From assembly GCA_018698135.1 (NCBI GenBank), contig JABINZ010000128.1:1-41038 (forward strand): a DNA stretch of 41,038 bases, in the 5' to 3' direction. The DNA comes from Bacteroidota bacterium. Its GTDB lineage: Bacteria > Bacteroidota > Bacteroidia > CAILMK01 > JAAYUY01. Below, in pieces: positions 1-9,800 of this stretch (positions within the stretch are counted from its first letter, which is position 1; each line of letters opens with the position of its first letter). A program made the translations under genes and the position numbers. The notes below the pieces were generated by a model. That model worked only from the letters and a program-made list of their open reading frames with translations, was not told where the DNA came from and made no database searches.

Positions 1-1289
1 TGAACACCATAGCCTCCCAATTGAACCGTATGATTAGACGTTGTAAAAGCATCTGAAGATCGATAAATATTGGTCCCAGCAATAAACACCATATTTGAAT
101 CGTCTGGTTTTACTCTAACTACCAAGTTATAAGAGCCTTGTGCATTGAAATTATCGAAACTAGCCGTGCCTGTTGAAGGAATATTCTCCGAAAGATTTTC
201 CCAAATAGCATTGCTATCAGCTCCATTTCCACGGATGTATCGATATTTCCATAAGCTATTCCAGTCTTCATTTCCCCTATAGTTAAGCGACAACTTGCCA
301 AAACCAGGAGTATGGGCTAAAAAATAAACCACATTTTCATTATTCGGATCAATTTCTAAAACAATGCGTTCATATTCGGCAGGAAATGTATCTAAAGGCA
401 AAATATTCACCCAATTACTACAATCTTCCGACCGCCAAATTCCCTTTTGGTTTCCATCGCTACTCATCGTTGCATAAACAACTCCTGTTGAACTAACAGC
501 AACATCTGTAAAATATGAACCTGAAGCACCTCCTAATTCTAAATTCCAGTTTTGACCACCATCAATACTTTTATAAAGTCGTCTTAGCGCTGCGACATAA
601 ACCACATCCTGAGTATCATTTGATTGATCAGTTTGAATTCTCCATGTAATATCCCACGGATCAAAATCAGTGGTGTTATTTGAAACTGTTGATTCCAATT
701 GTGTCCATGTCAATCCTTTGTCAATCGATTTATAAACACCATTCCCATAAAAATATGCACCTGATCCACTAGCTGAATTTCCATAAGCTTCGCCTGTTCC
801 ATAATACCAAGTGTTGGTTTTTCCTATTCTTTTGTCTTGAGCTAAAGAGCTTATACTTAAAAATTGGTTGGAAGGTGTAATCTTACTCCAACTTGATCCA
901 GCATCAATTGAGCGCCACAATCCTCCCGATACACCACCAGCAAATAGAATGTTTTCGTTTTCAATATCCAATGCTGCGGCTCGTGTGCGTCCACCAATAT
1001 TGAATGGCCCGCGATTTACCCAGACGTCTCCTCTATAGGTTCCAATTCCATAGTTTTTGGGTAATTGCTCTGCAAACTTCATCTCTCTAAATGTCATGTT
1101 CGCAGGTATTTTTCCTGTGGAAGGATCAATTAAGCGATTCAATTCCCAGCTAACTCTATCTTGTAAATTCACATCTGATTCCAATGCATCAAAAGCAATT
1201 CCTTTATGTACATGTTCTTTACTACTAAATAAAACAAAGATTCCAAACACGAAATAAGCAAGTGCTGCTAATGTAAATAGCCTTTTCAT
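1..1289 (-). CDS. BNR/sortilin-type beta-propeller exoprotein, partial (C-terminus outside window)
   Basis: An open frame runs from ATG at 1289 leftward off the edge, giving 429 complete codons. The N-terminus (MKRLFTLAALAYFVFGIFVLF) looks like an export signal or anchor. The mature part has the repeated pattern of VPS10/sortilin and YCF48/BNR propellers: NIGGRTRA, LFAGGVSGGLWRSIDAG, YYGTGEAYG, GVYKSIDKGLTWTQ, RLYKSIDGGQNW and GIWRSEDCSNWV, i.e. blades ending in x-S-x-D-x-G-x-x-W Asp-boxes. Such large proteins are common Bacteroidota exoproteins and often end in a T9SS sorting domain, but the C-terminus is not visible here. Substrate is unknown. A TATATTTG -7 box lies just upstream. Coding sense is certain from the length and repeat pattern; function stays at fold level. 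Confidence 0.8.
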   Translation of the reverse strand, partial: MKRLFTLAALAYFVFGIFVLFSSKEHVHKGIAFDALESDVNLQDRVSWELNRLIDPSTGKIPANMTFREMKFAEQLPKNYGIGTYRGDVWVNRGPFNIGGRTRAAALDIENENILFAGGVSGGLWRSIDAGSSWSKITPSNQFLSISSLAQDKRIGKTNTWYYGTGEAYGNSASGSGAYFYGNGVYKSIDKGLTWTQLESTVSNNTTDFDPWDITWRIQTDQSNDTQDVVYVAALRRLYKSIDGGQNWNLELGGASGSYFTDVAVSSTGVVYATMSSDGNQKGIWRSEDCSNWVNILPLDTFPAEYERIVLEIDPNNENVVYFLAHTPGFGKLSLNYRGNEDWNSLWKYRYIRGNGADSNAIWENLSENIPSTGTASFDNFNAQGSYNLVVRVKPDDSNMVFIAGTNIYRSSDAFTTSNHTVQLGGYGV

Positions 1290-1303
1290 AAATTAATTTT
1301 ATA

Positions 1304-1311
1304 CAAATATA
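1304..1311 (-). promoter_or_regulatory. Predicted -7 box of the BNR-repeat gene
   Basis: Read on the minus strand this is TATATTTG, an exact fit to the Bacteroidota TAnnTTTG element. TTTT sits 19 nt further upstream (1331-1334) in the place of the -33 TTTG, a 3 of 4 match. The ATG at 1289 leaves a very short leader of roughly 10 nt. Confidence 0.5.
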
Positions 1312-1344
1312 GGAAGTTGAGTGTGGAGTTAAAACTAAATGTAA

Positions 1345-2706
1345 TTATGCCTGTGGAAGCTTTTCAATAGGATAGGGTTTTGGGTATTTCCCATAAAAAA
1401 AGTCATCCATATAAACAGCTATTTGACGAAATAGTATATTACGCCTGATCAATCTCTTCACCATTCTATGAAAAGAGTTGTCAGGATGCGAATACGGACA
1501 AACAGCCATGCATTTTCCACAATCAGTTCCAACTTTTTTCCAATATGAGAAACAGGAATCCTGATTGATTTTCCATCTATTCACACCATCTATTTGCTTC
1601 ATATCGGTATGGGGAATTGCATTGGCAGGACAATTTGTAGCGCATTTTTTACAATAGCGGCAAAACTCCAACATGCTCAGATCTCGTTTTCGTTTATTCG
1701 GTTTTATACCCAAAGATGTTGTGACCACAGAAATACGCATACGAGGACCTAATTGTGGGGACATCAAAATACCCATTCTTCCTATTTCTCCAAGACCAGC
1801 ATCACGCCCAACCAAAGGGCATAATAATTCATAGTTTGCATCAATATGGGCTCGTGCTGAATAGCCTAATTGCCTGATATAGGAAGCCACTGCAACTGCA
1901 ATTTCTCCCGATTGCAAATAGCGTTTGGCTGATTCATAAACAGTAGGGGCATGAGGCGCTGTTTTGTTTAAAGTTCTGTCCATTTCAACGGTCATAACAA
2001 TGGCATACTCATGTTGCCTTTGTATTTCCTTTCCATAATTCTCACCTCTTCCCTTGGTGCTGTACAGGTGATAATCTTTCAGATTTGTTACCGCCACATG
2101 GTTTGCTCCCAACCTTTTGGCATACTTATGCACTTCCTTTGTTATTTCATCAATGTCTAAATTTTGTTTGACATGACTAATGTCTCCATCAACTTTATCA
2201 TAAAGCAAATCAACTTCATCAAAAATTTCTCTTCCCCTTGTTGAGTAAAACGAATGGAAAAAAGCTGTTTGGGGAGACAAAAGCGGTGGTAATTCTCTCC
2301 AATGATCATCTAGCGTTTTGCTTTTGGGGTTATTCTGATAGTATGACTCATATTTGCCATCCCCTTTTTCAAGATTCATACGACTAAAAACCAAATCTCG
2401 TTCATCATATCTGGTAGAGGGAGAATCAGGAGTTGTTTTGTGTTTTTTATCAATAGGTGCAGTAAACAATATCCCTGAAAGAATAACCAAAGACAATAGC
2501 GCCCAGCTTATTATAAAATAAGGAGAGGAATCAAGAAAGGCAGCAGTAACAAATATAGCTGATAATGAAAAAGCGATTATAAGAGATCTGTTTCGAGCTC
2601 TTGACTCGTTTTCAATGGCTGAAAAAATAGCAATCAGACTAAAGATGGAAAATAATAATCCACCCATCACAAAAAGCGCGATATCCAATCCTGTTATTTC
2701 AATCAA
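1345..2706 (-). CDS. Membrane-anchored reductive dehalogenase/QueG-like corrinoid Fe-S protein
   Basis: 453 residues from a TTG start; the first in-frame ATG, at 2667, would cut the first helix. Three hydrophobic helices (about 8-30, 41-60, 63-84) precede a soluble domain. Residues 290-330 (CPLVGRDAGLGEIGRMGIL) resemble the corrinoid-binding PLAxxAGLGxxG stretch of QueG and reductive dehalogenases. Two ferredoxin-type clusters follow: C349-x2-C352-x2-C355-x3-C359-P and C385-x10-C396-x2-C399-x3-C403-P; the second spacing is that typical of RdhA. There is no twin-arginine signal, unlike classical respiratory RdhA, and no separate RdhB gene nearby; the fused helices may replace the anchor. It starts 13 bp after the hydrolase stop, so the two probably form an operon. 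The reaction (dehalogenation or another corrinoid-dependent reduction) cannot be settled from sequence. Confidence 0.75.
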   Translation of the reverse strand: MIEITGLDIALFVMGGLLFSIFSLIAIFSAIENESRARNRSLIIAFSLSAIFVTAAFLDSSPYFIISWALLSLVILSGILFTAPIDKKHKTTPDSPSTRYDERDLVFSRMNLEKGDGKYESYYQNNPKSKTLDDHWRELPPLLSPQTAFFHSFYSTRGREIFDEVDLLYDKVDGDISHVKQNLDIDEITKEVHKYAKRLGANHVAVTNLKDYHLYSTKGRGENYGKEIQRQHEYAIVMTVEMDRTLNKTAPHAPTVYESAKRYLQSGEIAVAVASYIRQLGYSARAHIDANYELLCPLVGRDAGLGEIGRMGILMSPQLGPRMRISVVTTSLGIKPNKRKRDLSMLEFCRYCKKCATNCPANAIPHTDMKQIDGVNRWKINQDSCFSYWKKVGTDCGKCMAVCPYSHPDNSFHRMVKRLIRRNILFRQIAVYMDDFFYGKYPKPYPIEKLPQA

Positions 2707-2719
2707 ATTGTAGGAATTA

Positions 2720-3544
2720 TTACAATCCTAAAAACTTCTGAATTTCCTTGAAATAGGCTCCTTTATCTGAAACAAAGGTGGTTGTTCTTTTAGCGCCTGG
2801 CACTTCATACATTTTTGTGATGCTTTTGCGCAATTTATACAGGCTTTTCATATCATCAGGTTGGAATAATTCGTCCAGTTCTCCACTAATGAGAAAAATA
2901 CCTGTGAGGCCACTTGCTTTTGCTTCTAATGCATAAAGTGGTTCCATCCAGGTTTTGTCAAAACCTAATGGCATCATCACTTTTTGGCCATAAACCTCCA
3001 TATATCTCTTTTCGGTTAGTTCAAAAGTAATGTATGGAGAATCGGCAATTATTTTACTTACTTCGGGCCGATTGGCTCCAATACCCAGTGAAAGTCCTCC
3101 TCCGAGTCCAACGCCAAAAAGATGTGTTGTTTTAAAGGAAGGATAATGTCTTCTCATATAGTCGATAACTCCTTCCAGATCTTTTTGAAACTGGCTATAC
3201 AAAAAGAATTTAGTATTTATCTGGAAATCATCGCTCGATCCATATCCTCGATAATCGTAGGTTACTACATTATACCCTAATGATAAAAAGTTACTGGCTA
3301 ATTCAATTAAATCGGCCATGTTTCCATCACCATCATCACTGAGAATAATCACTTTTCTGGACTGCTTATCTGTTGCATTGAATAACCAGGCTTGTAACAT
3401 CATTCCATCTGACGTTTTAATTTTCAGATTATTATAATCCATGCCATAATCAGCTGGAGTTACTGCATATTCTCTTTCCGGTTTCAATGCATAAAGGCTT
3501 ACTGACAAAATTAAGGCAATACTAATAAAGACTATTTTTTTCAT
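2720..3544 (-). CDS. Alpha/beta-hydrolase-fold protein lacking the catalytic Ser and His
   Basis: 274 residues from ATG 3544; an upstream in-frame TTG at 3553 is less likely. A signal peptide or anchor covers about 1-20 (KKIVFISIALILSVSLYAL). The fold marks are clear: the oxyanion region VIILSDDGDGN, the TYDYRGYGSS motif of BEM46/ABHD17/FrsA-like hydrolases (about 95-104), and a late SGELDELF strand carrying a candidate acid Asp224. The nucleophile elbow, normally GxSxG, reads GVGLG (144-148), so the Ser is replaced by Gly146. The usual C-terminal His is also absent: the region around 249-257 reads VPGAKRTTT. This points to a non-catalytic member with a binding or scaffolding role. It is the upstream gene of the pair with the Fe-S protein. 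Confidence 0.75.
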   Translation of the reverse strand: MKKIVFISIALILSVSLYALKPEREYAVTPADYGMDYNNLKIKTSDGMMLQAWLFNATDKQSRKVIILSDDGDGNMADLIELASNFLSLGYNVVTYDYRGYGSSDDFQINTKFFLYSQFQKDLEGVIDYMRRHYPSFKTTHLFGVGLGGGLSLGIGANRPEVSKIIADSPYITFELTEKRYMEVYGQKVMMPLGFDKTWMEPLYALEAKASGLTGIFLISGELDELFQPDDMKSLYKLRKSITKMYEVPGAKRTTTFVSDKGAYFKEIQKFLGL

Positions 3545-3650
3545 TTTACTCAATTAAGTTCATATTCAAACGGAACTAAAGATATGAATTTAAACGAAAA
3601 TGAAATGAATTGTGCACGCAGGTATTTTGATCTGAGACAATTAACTCGTT

Positions 3651-5756
3651 CTATTCCTCATAAATTATTTCAGAATACTCGGGCAGTAGACCAATCACGC
3701 GAAATTCTGTGCGCCTGTTTTTCTGCCTTCCTTTAGGATTATCGCTGCCATCGGGATTTTCATTTGGCGCGATGGACTGAGTTTCGCCATATCCCTTAGC
3801 TTGCAATCTTTCCTTGGCAATTCCATTTTTAATGAGATAGTCAACTACACTTTGGGCTCTTCGTTGGCTTAATCTTTCATTATATGAAAGTGCACCTTTG
3901 CTATCGGTATGCGAACTTATTTCTGCAATAATTTTGGGATTATCCTGCATTAAAATAAGAATGGTTGAATCAATAATAGATTTGGCACTATCCGTTAAGT
4001 AGCTTTTGTCGAAAGGATAGTAAATATTTCTGATAACCAATGGCTTCTCGGGTATTTTAATAATATACAAGTCTCGAATTAATGTGTCAGTCTGCGTAAT
4101 TTCATATGTTTCAACTTGCCTTTGGCGACTGAAATAGTCATCTTTTGAAACCCTGATCTTATACTTATTCCCATTTTCTAATTTAAAACTGTAGGCTCCT
4201 TCAAAATCAGTGGTATCACTTTTAATTAAAAACTCAACATTTTCTTCATCGGGACTTATTAGATACAAGCTAACCACTGCTTGAAATGCAGGAACTCCAG
4301 TCATTATATCGGCATCAGGGCTTTCAGAAATCAGATTTTCTATGTATTGAACCTTTGCGGTATCTTCAATTGCAACTACATTTCCTTTTAAAATAATATT
4401 GATAAAATCAGGATAATTGAATGAGTAGATATCATCACAACAGCTTATTTTCTGTAGTATATTGCTTCCTGTACGATTGGACACCAAAAAGCCTTCCGAT
4501 TTATTATCTGGATTCAGCACATAATAAATATCATCGGCACAGGAATTAATTGGATAACCCAAATTAACCGGTTCTTCCCAGCGTTTCAGCTCTCCGGTTG
4601 ATTTAAAAACATCTAGTCCACCAATATTTGTTTTACCATTCGAACTATAATATAATCGATGATTTTCCAGATCGTAAAATGGTGTTGTTTCATCACCTGG
4701 GCTATTGATTTTACCACCCATATTTTTTGGTGCTGAAAAAGCATTTGTTTTGGTGCTAAATACGCTATACCATAAATCCATGCCCCCTTTACCTCCCGGT
4801 CGATCGGAAGCAAAATAGAGCACTTCATAACCTCTTTTTGACTCTATTGCAACGGCAGGTTGTGTGGATGTGTAATACCTCAGATTGATCGGTTTTTCGA
4901 TCATTTTAGGAGATTGCCATTTCCCTTTTTTCTTTTCAGAATAATAAATTGCACAGCTATTTTTGCTGTCACTATTTTGGTTACATACTGTAAAGTAAAA
5001 TCGATTCCCATGCGGGCAAAGCACGCCATTGCCAACATCAGCTCCAGGAATATTGAATGAGTCGCTAATTTCAAATCCTCCTTGCCAGATATCATTGATC
5101 TTTTTGGCATGATAAAACGAACTGCTTATTTCTTTTTCCTTCGTTTGATCATCTAAATACCTAATTACTTCATTTACCCGAACTGATGCAAAAATCATTA
5201 GCGAATCATTCAAGGGAAATGGGGAATAGTCTATATGATCAAAATTTACAGTTTCATTTAATTTGTTGATATGGACATTTAATGGCTTTTCGAGCTGTTC
5301 AAGAGCTAAATCACAGCCATCAATTTCTTTACGTGCAAGTTTACGGTAAAGAGCATTTTCGCCTTTTCCTTTTAGTTTTTTCCGTGCTTTTGTCAAGGTT
5401 TCTTTTGCAAGTTCATACTCACCATTCATTTTTAACATAACACCATAATGAAACAATGATTTAGCATATTTCTTTGGCTTTAAATCATAAGCAATCTTAT
5501 AATATTCTTTGGCTTTCTCATAATCTCGAATTCTTTCGTATAGTTGGGCTAAATGAAAACTAGTATAGGGCCTGTTAGGAGATTGTTGAATATATTTTTC
5601 ATAATTTTCAATGGCGGCATACACATCTCCATACCTTTCATAGAGCAAGGCTTTCTTCTTCAGCTTAGACGGTTTTTCCTGTGCAAATGAAGAAAAAGAC
5701 ATGCATAGAATAATAATTGACAGCCACGCAACAGATATGTTCTTATTAATAATCAA
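3651..5756 (-). CDS. PorE-like TPR/beta-propeller/CRD/OmpA lipoprotein-type T9SS component
   Basis: 701 residues. The start is TTG 5756, because the first ATG lies inside the signal peptide (about 1-25, ending SFAQ). Domains in order: TPR repeats (about 30-130, e.g. GDVYAAIENYEKYI, DYEKAKEYYKIAYDLKP); a PD40/WD40-type propeller (about 170-450, with blades such as YFASDRPGGKGGMDLW and LYYSSNGKTNIGGLDVF); a carboxypeptidase-regulatory-like beta domain (about 450-560); and a C-terminal OmpA domain (about 575-690) with SHTDSKG, YNERLSQRRA and NRRTEF, the peptidoglycan-contact elements. This order and length match PorE, known to link the T9SS to peptidoglycan in Porphyromonas gingivalis. There is no obvious lipobox. 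The gene is 12 bp behind the porP/sprF-like gene and certainly co-transcribed. It could instead be a paralogue dedicated to the neighbouring adhesin. Confidence 0.85.
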   Translation of the reverse strand: MIINKNISVAWLSIIILCMSFSSFAQEKPSKLKKKALLYERYGDVYAAIENYEKYIQQSPNRPYTSFHLAQLYERIRDYEKAKEYYKIAYDLKPKKYAKSLFHYGVMLKMNGEYELAKETLTKARKKLKGKGENALYRKLARKEIDGCDLALEQLEKPLNVHINKLNETVNFDHIDYSPFPLNDSLMIFASVRVNEVIRYLDDQTKEKEISSSFYHAKKINDIWQGGFEISDSFNIPGADVGNGVLCPHGNRFYFTVCNQNSDSKNSCAIYYSEKKKGKWQSPKMIEKPINLRYYTSTQPAVAIESKRGYEVLYFASDRPGGKGGMDLWYSVFSTKTNAFSAPKNMGGKINSPGDETTPFYDLENHRLYYSSNGKTNIGGLDVFKSTGELKRWEEPVNLGYPINSCADDIYYVLNPDNKSEGFLVSNRTGSNILQKISCCDDIYSFNYPDFINIILKGNVVAIEDTAKVQYIENLISESPDADIMTGVPAFQAVVSLYLISPDEENVEFLIKSDTTDFEGAYSFKLENGNKYKIRVSKDDYFSRQRQVETYEITQTDTLIRDLYIIKIPEKPLVIRNIYYPFDKSYLTDSAKSIIDSTILILMQDNPKIIAEISSHTDSKGALSYNERLSQRRAQSVVDYLIKNGIAKERLQAKGYGETQSIAPNENPDGSDNPKGRQKNRRTEFRVIGLLPEYSEIIYEE

Positions 5757-5768
5757 TTGATAATAATA

Positions 5769-6785
5769 TTAAAAGCGTTCGCATGGAATAGATTTCTGAA
5801 ATGCCAACGAACTTATTTTCTTATAAACCAGTGAAAATTCAATTGCCCCCTGATTATGTGTGCTTGTACTCAATTCTGATACATTCAAATCATAGCTTAA
5901 ACCAATATCAAAATGTCTTAATGAGATGCCGGTCTGAATAATTGCAGCATCGAAATTTCTTTTAATTCCATTTCTAGAATATAATCCTCCATATACATGC
6001 TGAAAACCACCCATTGTTTTACCAATTTCATAGGTTAAGCCCATACCTATAATAAGTTCTGATGCCAGTGCATGTTCAGTAAATAGTATGGTTGGTGCAA
6101 TATCCAGTCTGCCTTTCAAATCAAAACGAGCAATTGTGTAATAGGATTTCCTAACCTTCAATTGATTTCCTGTTCCAAAAAAACTTTCTCCCGGTGTGTT
6201 TAAGTGATACAAACTAACACCAACTTCAGGCTTAAAATCCCCAAAGCTACCAGTCCAAAGAATACCTGCATTAATATCTGGATAATAGATTGTTGTTGGA
6301 GAACCTGTATCGGAAGAGGGAAAAGTAGGGTCATAAAAACCGGTGAGTTTATTATATTGATCAGGAAAAGTTAAAGCATTTGCTGAAATATTTTTATTCA
6401 CCATTCCGGCTTGAATGCCAATATGAAATTCTTGTCTTTGAACTAATTTATGATAGGCCAAGTTTAAAAACAATTTATTAACAGCCAATTCAGCATCACC
6501 TGACTTATCGTTTACGAGTAATAAACCAATTCCAAATTTCTCTTTTCGAAGGTAAATTGCTTTATCGAGGGAGATCGCATTTGTGCTATAGGGAATAGGC
6601 ATAGTAAACCATTGAGTACGATATATATCGGCTAATCGAAGTTCACCCTGATAATGACCAGAATTTGCTGGATTAACAACCAATGGAGAAGCATAGAATT
6701 GAGAAAAATGAACATCCTGAGATCGAACACTAAATGCCAATAATGCCAACAAACTGATAGATATGATATGAATTCGGTATCTCAA
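5769..6785 (-). CDS. PorP/SprF family type IX secretion outer-membrane protein
   Basis: 338 residues when started at TTG 6785, giving a clean signal peptide (MRYRIHIISISLLALLAFS, cleaved before QDVHFSQ). No ATG exists in the N-terminal region. A TTG at 6809 is also open, but it lies inside the predicted -7 box, so translation from it is unlikely. The mature N-terminus DVHFSQFYASPLVVNPANSG is the PorP/SprF family signature, and the rest is an alternating beta-barrel pattern. Family members sit in the outer membrane, couple to the T9SS and help deliver or attach type B sorting-domain proteins such as SprB. The gene leads an operon with the PorE-like gene and is divergent from a type B PKD adhesin, its probable client. 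Confidence 0.88.
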   Translation of the reverse strand: MRYRIHIISISLLALLAFSVRSQDVHFSQFYASPLVVNPANSGHYQGELRLADIYRTQWFTMPIPYSTNAISLDKAIYLRKEKFGIGLLLVNDKSGDAELAVNKLFLNLAYHKLVQRQEFHIGIQAGMVNKNISANALTFPDQYNKLTGFYDPTFPSSDTGSPTTIYYPDINAGILWTGSFGDFKPEVGVSLYHLNTPGESFFGTGNQLKVRKSYYTIARFDLKGRLDIAPTILFTEHALASELIIGMGLTYEIGKTMGGFQHVYGGLYSRNGIKRNFDAAIIQTGISLRHFDIGLSYDLNVSELSTSTHNQGAIEFSLVYKKISSLAFQKSIPCERF

Positions 6786-6793
6786 TAATTTAG

Positions 6794-6837
6794 TATATTT
6801 GTTATACAAATATAGATAATCTCAGGCTTTCATCAAT
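6794..6837. promoter_or_regulatory. Overlapping divergent promoter, perfect 8-bp palindrome
   Basis: Positions 6794-6814 read TATATTTG-ttata-CAAATATA, so both strands carry a perfect TAnnTTTG -7 box, 5 nt apart. For the minus strand (porP/sprF-like) an ATTG -33 element lies at 6834-6837, with exactly 19 nt between the boxes. The plus strand (adhesin) has only a weak TTCG at 6773-6776. The symmetry implies that the two promoters exclude each other or share one regulator or polymerase footprint. Confidence 0.65.
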
Positions 6838-6853
6838 TTTCAGCTTTTCAACA

Positions 6854-9800
6854 ATGCAAAATAAAAAAAGTATTTTTTACACAAGAATAGTTATTTCTTG
6901 TATTGTTATTTTGCAAGTTAGTATTGTCCAAGCTCAGCCCATTGCTAAATTTACTTCAGATATCGTTTCCGGATGTAATCCTATTGTTGTTTCATTTACA
7001 GATCAATCAACTGGTGGGCCAACTACTTGGTTTTGGGATTTTGGCAATGGAAACACCTCCACCCTTCAAAATCCACAAGTATCTTATACCGTGAGTGGAA
7101 GCTATACAGTCTCTTTAAAAGCAACAAATTCCAGTGGATCAAATACAATATCAAAAACTGCATATATAACTGTTTTCAAAAACCCTACAGCCAATCTAAC
7201 CGCAACTTCTGCTACAAATGGTTGTGTTCCTTTTACCATTGGTTTTTCTGATCAAAGCATTGAAGGAGATGGTGTAGTATCGAAATGGACATGGGATTTT
7301 GGCGATGGCGGAATTTCAGCTGCTAAAAACCCGACCTATACCTATAGTACATCGGGTGTATATAATGTTTCTTTGCATGTTGTGGATATTAATGGCTGTT
7401 CAGACACACGGGTTTATACAAGCTATATTACTGTTAATTCAAAGCCAAAACCCCAGTTTAGTGTCAACACAAGCACATATTGCAGTATTCCTGCTGCCGT
7501 TACTTTTACAAATTCTTCCACAGGCAATGGAACATTAACATATCGATGGGACTTTGGTGATGGAAACACCGCTAATAGCAAAGACACAACCTATACCTAT
7601 TTAACTTCAGGAACTTATAACGTTAAACTGGTCGTAACTGATCAGAATGGATGTTCAGACTCAATTATTGAAAATAGTTTTGTAAAAATAAATAGTATCA
7701 AAGCTAGTTTTAAACCCGATAACGACTCGATTTGCCCAGGCGTATTGGTTGCTATGAATGATGCATCAAATGGTGCAAATAGTTATTTTTGGAGTTTTGG
7801 TGATGGAAATACAACCACTGTTCCAAACCCAAAGTATATCTATTTTAATCCCGGAACCTATGTTGTTAAGTTAAAGGTTGAAAATACCGGCAATTGCAAG
7901 GATAGCATTAGCAAAACCATATTAGTGGATGATATTGAGGCTGGTTACAGTGCGTTTCCTTTGCAAACATGTCATATTCCATTTGAAGTTGATTTTACAG
8001 ATCTTTCAAAAAACGCAGTCAGTTGGGTATATTATTTTGGCAATGGAGATACTTCTCATAGCCAGAATCCAACCTATAGTTATCAGACAGTAGGGTCACA
8101 CCAAACAAGCCTGGTTGTAAAATCAGCAGCCGGATGTACAGATTCTTTTGCATTTAAAAAACAGGTAAACATCGAACCACCTGTGGCAGAATTCATAGGC
8201 GATACGATGCGTGGTTGTGCCCCATTAACGGTTAATTTTACTGACAAAAGTTTTTCAAACGAGACTATAATCAGTTGGAAATGGTATTTCAGTGATGGCG
8301 ATTCTTCACATCTGCAAAATCCAACACACACATTTTATGATGATACTACATATCAGGCAACATTATTTATTGAAAACGACTCTGGTTGCGTCAGCTTTAC
8401 GTATAAAATAATTGAAGTAGGATTAAAACCTATTATTGATTTTATTGTAATGCCTGATTCAAATTGTGCTCACGACTCAGTTCTATTTGCCGATATGTCA
8501 ACAAATCCAAATGGAAAGCCAAATGATGAATGGCTTTGGACTTTCGGAGATATGATGACAGGATCAGGGGCAAACGTGTACCACATGCATGTAGATACAG
8601 GCTATATGAAAACCATGCTTATAGTTGGCCAAAACGGATGTTATGATACCTTGATTGTTGATAGTTCCAACTATGTATTGGCTCCGGTTTCCATTGTATT
8701 ACCATTCTTTGCTTGTGATTCTCCATTTAATTATACTTTTATTCAAATACCAAAAGGTGTTGATCATTGGGAAATTGACTTTGGCGATGGATTAAAGCTC
8801 GATCATTTAACCAATGACACCTTAACTCACACATATGGAGCATATGGCAATTACAAGGTTAAAACTAAAGCTTACAATGACAGCACAGGATGTACCTGGC
8901 CCAATGAAATTGATGTCAATATAGGTCATCTGGATGCTGATTTTATGTTCTCAGATTCAACTCCTTGTGTAGGAGATAGTATATTATTTGTTTTAAAAAC
9001 AGGTAGTAACTTCAACACATACTGGAAATTTGGAAATGGAAATACCTCATCCGATTACTTGCCCTTATATGCCTATAATAAACCCGGCACCTATCGTGTT
9101 GATCTGTTAGCTATTGATTTTAGCGGTTGCCGAGATAGTGTATCCAAATTTATAACAGTTTCCAGCATCACAGCCGATTATCAGGCTGATAGTTTTATTT
9201 GTGTTCCAGATCAAGTTGTATTTACGGATTTAAGCAGTTCCGATACGACTATTGTTAGTTGGAATTGGCATTTTGGAAATGGGCAATATTCCACCAATCA
9301 AAACCCAACACATAACTATGTACAGAGTGGAACTTTTAGCCCACGTTTAATTGTTGTTAATGCTGCTGGTTGTGCTGACACCATCATGAAAACTGCCAGT
9401 ATTTTTGCAAGCAAACCAACAGCAGGTTTTTATACACTTGATAACTCACTATGTTTACACGATTCTGCCGTATTTGTGAATACCTCAAGTGGAATACTAT
9501 CAGATTATGATTGGACATTTGGAGATGGAAGCAGTTCAAAAGATATTGTTCCTGGGCATATCTATTCAAAAGCAGGGCAATATAGCATTCGCTTAATAGT
9601 TACAGATACTGCAGGGTGTAAGGATACAGCAACTGTTAATAATTATATTCAAGTTGAAGATTCTGTAATTGCGAATTTCTTTGCTGATACTATATTTTCT
9701 AACTGTTACCCCTTGTTGGTAAAATTTTCTGATCAGTCAATAGCCTCAAATATTATCTATTGGGAATGGGATTTTGGAGATAATACAGCCCTTTCTTTTA

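Noticed and set aside
4613-5110. Several 66-71 codon frames on both strands inside the PorE-like gene
   Set aside because: They are alternative frames of the conserved propeller domain, which is clearly coding in one frame.
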